From contig NZ_CAPJ01000323.1 in NCBI RefSeq assembly GCF_000331775.1, positions 1 through 18,743 on the forward strand: a DNA stretch of 18,743 bases, read 5' to 3'. Position numbers and translations under genes: made by a program. This DNA is from Xanthomonas translucens pv. translucens DSM 18974 (GTDB lineage: Bacteria > Pseudomonadota > Gammaproteobacteria > Xanthomonadales > Xanthomonadaceae). The notes beneath the pieces were generated by a model. It saw nothing but the letters and a program-made list of their open reading frames with translations. It made no database searches and was not told the origin of the DNA. Below, one piece after another: positions 14,929 through 18,743 of this stretch. Numbering within the stretch: the stretch's first letter is position 1; every line of letters starts with the position of its first letter.

Positions 14929-17000
14929 CAGATGTCCGCCATCTGGTGCGGCTGCAGCGCCACGTACGCGGTTTCCCTGTCGCTGCGCTGCGGGTTGCGG
15001 CGCGCGGTGAGGATGGTCTTGACCGCATAGATCAGGATCGAGAACACCACGAACAGGAACAGCGCGGTCAGCCCGGTGTTGACGTAGGCGTTGGTGACGA
15101 TCTGCTGCATTTGCGGCACGGTCTTGGCCGGGGCGGTAAGGGTGCCGCTGGCGATCGCGTCCTGGAACTTGTGCGCCTGCGCCAGGAAACCCTGCGCCGG
15201 ATTCGGGTCGAAGATCTTGATCAGCCCGGCATAGGTGGTGCAGAGCAGCAGCCACAGCGCCGGCACGATGGTGACCCAGGCGTAGCGGTCGCGCTTCATC
15301 TTGAACAGCACCACCGTGCCCAGCATCAGCGCGATGCCGGCGAGCATCTGGTTGGAGATGCCGAACAGCGGCCACAGCGTGCGGATGCCGCCGTAGGGAT
15401 CCTTCACCCCGGTGTACAGCAGGTAGCCCCACAGCGCCACGCAGCCGCCGGTGGCGATGATGTTGGCGCTCCACGATTCGGTCCTCTTCAAGGCCGGGAT
15501 GAAGTTGCCGAGCAGGTCCTGCAGCATGAAGCGCCCGGCGCGGGTGCCGGCATCGACCGCGGTGAGGATGAACAGTGCCTCGAACAGGATCGCGAAGTGG
15601 TACCAGAACGCCATCATGTCCTCGCCCGGCAACAGCTGGTGCAGGATCTGCGCGATGCCCACCGCCAGGGTCGGCGCGCCGCCGGCGCGGGCCAGGAGGG
15701 TGGTCTCGCCGATATCGCGCGCGGTGGCCTCAAGCACCTCGGGGGTGATCGCGAAGCCCCATTCGCTGACCTTCGCCGCGACCGCGACCACGTCGCTACC
15801 GACCATCGACGCCGGCGCGTTCATCGCGAAATACACGCCTGGTTCGATGATCGAGGCGGCGACCAGCGCCATCACCGCGACGAACGATTCCATCAGCATG
15901 CCGCCGTAGCCGATGTAGCGCATATGGCCTTCGTTGGCGAGCAGCTTGGGCGTGGTGCCGGAGGCGATCAGGGCATGGAAGCCGGACACCGCGCCGCAGG
16001 CGATGGTGATGAACAGGAACGGGAAGATGCCGCCGGTCCACACCGGGCCCATGCCGTTGTGCGCGTATTGGGTCAGCGCCGGCATCTTCAGGTCGGGCAT
16101 GACCACCAGGATGCCGATGGCAAGGGCGATGATGGTGCCGATCTTGAGGAAGGTGGACAGGTAGTCGCGCGGTGCCAGCAACAGCCACACCGGCAGCACC
16201 GAGGCGACGAAGCCGTAGCCGATCAGCATCCAGGTGATCTGCACGTCGGTGAAGGTGAAGGCCGGGCCCCAGGTCGGATCGGCGGCGACCTTGCCGCCGA
16301 ACCAGATCGCGGCCAGCAGCAGGATCAGCCCGACGATCGAGATCTCGCCGATCTTGCCGGGGCGGATGTAACGCATGTACACGCCCATCATGATCGCGAT
16401 CGGCATCGTCGCGATCACCGTGAACATGCCCCACGGACTCTCCGCCAGCGCCTTGACCACCACCATCGCCAGCACCGCCAGGATGATGATCATGATCAGG
16501 AACGCGCCGAACAGGGCGATGGTGCCTGGGATCTGGCCCATCTCCTCGCGCACCAGGTCGCCGAGCGAACGGCCGTTGCGGCGGCTGGACAGGAACAGCA
16601 CCACGAAATCCTGCACCGCGCCGGCGAACACCACGCCGACCACTAGCCACAGCAGGCCGGGCAGGTAGCCCATCTGCGCGGCGAGCACCGGCCCGACCAG
16701 CGGCCCGGCGCCGGCGATGGCGGCGAAATGGTGGCCGAACAGCACGTGCTTGTTGGTCGGCACGTAGTCCAGGCCGTCGTTGTTGAGCACGGCGGGCGTG
16801 GCGCGGGTGGGGTCCAGCTGCATCACCTTGGTGGCGATGAACAGGCTGTAGAAGCGATACGCGATCAGGTAGATCGAGACCGCGGCGACCACGATCCACA
16901 GCGCGTTGATGTGTTCGCCGCGGCGCAGGGCGATGGTGCCCAGGCAGAACGCCGCCAGCATCGCGAGCGCGGCCCAGGCCAGTTTGGAAAACCCTTTCAT
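14928..17000 (-). CDS. cstA: CstA-family carbon-starvation transporter (pyruvate/peptide)
   Basis: A 690-residue polytopic inner-membrane protein. CstA was first described as a peptide transporter induced by carbon starvation; CstA and its paralogue BtsT of E. coli are now known to take up pyruvate. Signature stretches are [20 protein letters not shown] (76-95), [19 protein letters not shown] (97-115), [38 protein letters not shown] near 265-285, [14 protein letters not shown], and [16 protein letters not shown] toward the C-terminus. The ATG at 17000 ([14 protein letters not shown]) follows GGGGGAG by eight bases and is preferred; the frame is open ten codons further to 17030. It is followed by ybdD with a one-base overlap. 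The preferred substrate of this copy is not visible in sequence. Confidence 0.94.
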   Translation of the reverse strand: MKGFSKLAWAALAMLAAFCLGTIALRRGEHINALWIVVAAVSIYLIAYRFYSLFIATKVMQLDPTRATPAVLNNDGLDYVPTNKHVLFGHHFAAIAGAGPLVGPVLAAQMGYLPGLLWLVVGVVFAGAVQDFVVLFLSSRRNGRSLGDLVREEMGQIPGTIALFGAFLIMIIILAVLAMVVVKALAESPWGMFTVIATMPIAIMMGVYMRYIRPGKIGEISIVGLILLLAAIWFGGKVAADPTWGPAFTFTDVQITWMLIGYGFVASVLPVWLLLAPRDYLSTFLKIGTIIALAIGILVVMPDLKMPALTQYAHNGMGPVWTGGIFPFLFITIACGAVSGFHALIASGTTPKLLANEGHMRYIGYGGMLMESFVAVMALVAASIIEPGVYFAMNAPASMVGSDVVAVAAKVSEWGFAITPEVLEATARDIGETTLLARAGGAPTLAVGIAQILHQLLPGEDMMAFWYHFAILFEALFILTAVDAGTRAGRFMLQDLLGNFIPALKRTESWSANIIATGGCVALWGYLLYTGVKDPYGGIRTLWPLFGISNQMLAGIALMLGTVVLFKMKRDRYAWVTIVPALWLLLCTTYAGLIKIFDPNPAQGFLAQAHKFQDAIASGTLTAPAKTVPQMQQIVTNAYVNTGLTALFLFVVFSILIYAVKTILTARRNPQRSDRETAYVALQPHQMADI

Positions 17001-17025
17001 GCAGATCGCTCCCCCACAATATTTC

Positions 17026-17041
17026 CGCAAGGGTCGCCCCG
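17026..17041 (-). promoter_or_regulatory. Possible sigma-54 promoter for cstA
   Basis: On the minus strand CGGGGCGACCCTTGCG aligns to the -24/-12 pattern TGGCACG-N4-TTGCA with the essential GG and GC at the right ten-base interval. The implied start would be near 17015, leaving a leader of only about 15 bases with the ribosome-binding site at its very tip, which weakens the case. Confidence 0.22.
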
Positions 17042-17096
17042 ATGGCCTGGGGGGTCAATGCCGGGGCAGGGAATGGCCCTAGTACTTTGGTCGTAG

Positions 17097-17351
17097 TCCG
17101 CGACGCTGGGCGAGGGCCACGCGCGCTGCTGGCGCAGCCCCCTGGCCGTGCTCGGCGGCGGCGATCTGCTGCAGCTGCAAGCCAGCGCTGTGGGCGCACG
17201 GCCGATCCTGGTCGCCCGCCGCCCGCTGCGCGAACCGGTGGCGCGTCACGGGCCGTGCGTGGTGAACACGCGCGAGGCGCCGATGCAGGCCTTCGTCGAT
17301 TTCCAGGAAGGGCGGTTGCAGCGGCTTGGGATGTTGATCGACACGCCATGA
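17097..17351 (+). pseudogene. Pirin-family 3' remnant
   Basis: In the frame ending at TGA 17349-17351, the translation contains LAVLGGGDLLQLQA, RRPLREPVARHGPCVVNTRE and AFVDFQEGRLQRLG. These match the C-terminal part of pirin-family cupin proteins, where PLREPV-x-x-GPFVMNT is conserved. The iron-binding N-terminal cupin is absent: a TAG stop at 17094 in the same frame closes the upstream side, and no start codon with a ribosome-binding site is present. The piece is therefore a decayed gene end of about 84 codons beside the cstA promoter. Cys replaces the usual Phe in GPF. A short functional peptide is unlikely. Confidence 0.8.
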
Positions 17352-17353
17352 AA

Positions 17354-17595
17354 CCTGTAGGAAGCGGCTTGCGGAGCGTCTGCTGGGTGCACTGTAGGAG
17401 CGGCTTCAGCCGCGACAACTTCTGAAGCCTGAAGGCCCGCCGCTGCGTTCGTCGCGACTGACGTCGCTCCCACAAGGGTTCCAACGGCGCCGCGGAGCGG
17501 CAAGGCCGCTTGTGGGAGGGACGTCAGTCCCGACTGCATACCCGTTCGGAACACCACTGCGCTCGTCGCGGCTGAAGACCGTTGCTCCTACAAAG
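17354..17595. repeat. Cluster of REP-like palindromic units in mixed orientation
   Basis: Five related units lie in a row: a variant CCTGTAGGAAGCGGCTTGCG (17354-17373), a full TGTAGGAGCGGCTTCAGCCG arm (17393-17416), GTCGCGACTGACGTCGCTCC plus CACAAG (17451-17476), its near-inverse CTTGTGGGAGGGACGTCAGT plus CCCGAC (17509-17534), and a degenerate GTCGCGGCTGAAGACCGTTG plus CTCCTACA (17565-17592). Two subfamilies, TAGGAGCGGCTTCAG and TGGGAGNGACGTCAGT, are interleaved. There is no coding content in this stretch. Confidence 0.82.
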
Positions 17596-17608
17596 GACGT
17601 TGCCTGGC

Positions 17609-18079
17609 TCAGCGATCCAGCGCCACGCTGGTCGTGCGCATGTCCAGGCCCTGCACCAGCGACTGCAGCGATTGCAGTTCCTGCACATCACTGGCGTCGA
17701 TCCACACCTGCGCGTAGTGGTTCTTGCTCAGCTCGACCACGGTCACCCGGCGCGAGGCCAGGCCCGGCGCGTTCACGCCGCCCAGGTCGGGCCGGTACCA
17801 GTGCATGCTCTCGCCGGCGATGCTGCCTTTCTCTTCGCGCAGGTTGCGCGCCAGCGGGATGTTCGGGTCGCGCGAGGTCAGCATCATGCCCAGCACCTGG
17901 CGGCCGTCGGCGGCCGTCGCGCGGCACACGATGAATCCCTTGTCGTTGCGCTCGCTCCACTGCAGATTGGACTGCGGCGGCAGTTGCGGGCAGTTCTGCG
18001 CCTGCTGCGCCATGGCCGTGGCCGCCGCCAGCACGGCAGGCAGGAGCGACAGGCCGGTGATCCAGTGTGCAACCCTCAT
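17609..18079 (-). CDS. Conserved-looking periplasmic hypothetical protein
   Basis: A 156-residue protein whose family I do not recognise. It begins with a clear Sec signal peptide (MRVAHWITGLSLLPAVLAAA then TAMAQQ; cleavage likely after AMA near residue 24). The mature part has two cysteines (C30, C52) that could form a disulfide, a central stretch with mixed charge (LTSRDPNIPLARNLREEKG), SMHWYRPDLGG, and an amphipathic C-terminus with VTVVELSKNHYAQVWID and a helix DVQELQSLQSLVQGLD. No catalytic motif is apparent. The ATG at 18079 is preferred because GGGGAT lies about eight bases upstream and it directly starts the signal; an in-frame ATG at 18094 is possible. Codon use and length support a real gene. 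It stands alone between repeat and pseudogene DNA. Confidence 0.75.
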   Translation of the reverse strand: MRVAHWITGLSLLPAVLAAATAMAQQAQNCPQLPPQSNLQWSERNDKGFIVCRATAADGRQVLGMMLTSRDPNIPLARNLREEKGSIAGESMHWYRPDLGGVNAPGLASRRVTVVELSKNHYAQVWIDASDVQELQSLQSLVQGLDMRTTSVALDR

Positions 18080-18146
18080 TCGCGATATCCCCATGCGCCG
18101 CCGCACTGCGACGGCATCGATCTTCAGCGCACGCCGACGCAGGCCG

Positions 18147-18192
18147 GCACTGCACGTCACCCTCAGTCCGTTGCGGGATCCGCGTGCAGTGC
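18147..18192. repeat. 10-bp inverted repeat upstream of the hypothetical gene
   Basis: GCACTGCACG (18147-18156) and CGTGCAGTGC (18183-18192) are exact reverse complements 26 bases apart. They sit 70-110 bases upstream of the minus-strand start at 18079, a plausible regulator-binding position, but chance is not excluded. Confidence 0.4.
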
Positions 18193-18540
18193 ATACCGCT
18201 GTGCCGTGCGTGTCCCGGTGTGCGGCCGCAGTTGCCCGGCCGCGATCGGAACCATAGCCGAGCGGGCGGCACTTGACAATTGGGATGCCGATCGAGCGGC
18301 GGCCGATTCGCACGCGAGTGCGTACAGGCGCAGTGCTACAGCAAGACATGTAGTCGCGCGGTGCCAGCAGCAGCCACACCGGCAGCGCTGAGGCGACGAA
18401 GCCGTAGCCCGATCAGCATTTTGGTCGGCACGTAATCCAGGCCCCGATCGTGATGCGATTCAGGGGGAGTCGCATAGTGTGAAACTGCGCCATTTTTGTC
18501 TGCGATTTTGCGCGTTCCGCCCAGATTTTCCGCTCGGGGA
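18193..18540. other. Gene-poor region between two exported-protein genes
   Basis: No intact gene was found here. The only recognisable item is the cstA-like fossil at 18351-18443; the remainder carries no family signature in any frame. Confidence 0.55.
18351..18443 (-). pseudogene. Fossil of a second cstA-like gene, two fused fragments
   Basis: Bases 18351-18419 match the cstA interval 16162-16229 (encoding [22 protein letters not shown]) with about four differences including a one-base insertion. Bases 18420-18443 match 16753-16775 (GLDYVPTN). In an intact gene these are over 500 bases apart; here they are joined directly, so the intervening DNA is deleted and the frame shifted. Some substitutions are synonymous (GAC/GAT, TTG/CTG), which suggests a paralogue that once evolved as a coding sequence rather than a fresh copy. 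Confidence 0.85.
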
Positions 18541-18558
18541 ATCAATATAATTATTGAT
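18541..18558. promoter_or_regulatory. AT-rich palindrome upstream of the terminal exported-protein gene
   Basis: ATCAATA (18541-18547) and TATTGAT (18552-18558) flank TAAT, an 18-base AT-rich dyad in otherwise GC-rich DNA, about 90 bases before the start at 18650. This is the position and shape of a regulator site or promoter core; the factor is unknown. Confidence 0.5.
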
Positions 18559-18649
18559 GACGCGCCGTGGAGCCGGGTTGCCATTGAATGGCCAGCGCGG
18601 CGTATCTTCATCATCTCTGCATTCTTATTTCTCCCCGAGGAACGTCACT

Positions 18650-18743
18650 ATGGCAATGTCTTTGAACTTCCGCAGATTCCACAGCGCCGTGATCGTAATG
18701 GCAGCATTCGCCGCCGGATCGGCCAACGCGCAGCAAACCATCA
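18650..18743 (+). CDS. Exported protein, N-terminus only (partial)
   Basis: The first 31 codons of a gene that continues beyond the window. The ATG at 18650 follows GAGGAA by seven bases. The translation MAMSLNFRRFHSAVIVMAAF then AAGSANAQQTI is a typical Sec signal peptide: a basic n-region (RRFH), a hydrophobic core and an ANA-QQ cleavage site. The mature protein is not visible, so no family can be given. The upstream 90 bases are AT-richer than the surroundings and carry a dyad. Confidence 0.8.
   Translation, partial: MAMSLNFRRFHSAVIVMAAFAAGSANAQQTI

Noticed and set aside
14526..16646. A 706-codon plus-strand frame opposite cstA
   Set aside because: The composition is antisense-like (His/Asp/Gln/Arg rich), and the minus strand carries CstA with many signatures.
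18273..18278. TTGACA as a -35 box
   Set aside because: No TATAAT-like hexamer lies 16-18 bases downstream on the same strand.

Overview
The window is high-GC, tightly packed proteobacterial DNA that best fits Xanthomonas or a close relative in the Xanthomonadaceae. Three things point there: a lipase effector with a C-terminal domain resembling XVIPCD (the tag recognised by the Xanthomonas type IV secretion coupling protein VirD4), dispersed TGTAGGAGCGGCTTCAGCCG-type palindromes, and short heptamer tracts (GAGTCCC, AATCCCC) between genes. The assignment rests on reading alone; no search was run.

Left part (1-3350). The 3' end of ssb and its terminator are followed by a hipBA toxin-antitoxin operon on the minus strand. 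Upstream of hipB lie five evenly arranged operator-like palindromes (core TCCT-N10-AGGA). Immediately beyond them is a truncated, internally deleted S9 prolyl-oligopeptidase gene, so the hipBA module sits where the front of that gene should be.

Middle part (3357-11300) is a peptide-utilisation block. A POT-family proton/peptide symporter (minus) and an OPT-family oligopeptide transporter (plus) diverge from a repeat-bearing intergenic region. They are followed by a secreted S9 dipeptidyl-peptidase (DPP5-like) and a DUF819 membrane protein. The peptidase gene is bracketed by inverted heptamer arrays: 5 x GAGTCCC upstream and 15 x GGGACTC downstream.

Next (11415-14387) comes a two-gene minus-strand operon: a signal-peptide-bearing ankyrin-repeat protein and then a lipase with the XVIPCD-like tail. 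This looks like an antibacterial type IV effector with its periplasmic immunity protein. A HAD-family phosphatase gene diverges from it.

Right part (14704-18743). The cstA-ybdD operon (pyruvate/peptide transporter plus small partner) is followed by a gene-poor, decaying stretch holding a pirin 3' remnant, a cluster of REP-like palindromes, one conserved-looking periplasmic hypothetical gene, and a fossil of a second cstA-like gene reduced to two fused fragments. The window ends in the first codons of an exported protein preceded by an AT-rich palindrome.

Taken together, exported and periplasmic peptidases could feed peptides to the POT and OPT carriers, with CstA handling carbon-starvation uptake. 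The accessory items (hipBA, effector/immunity pair, repeat arrays, three pseudogenes) sit between these core genes.
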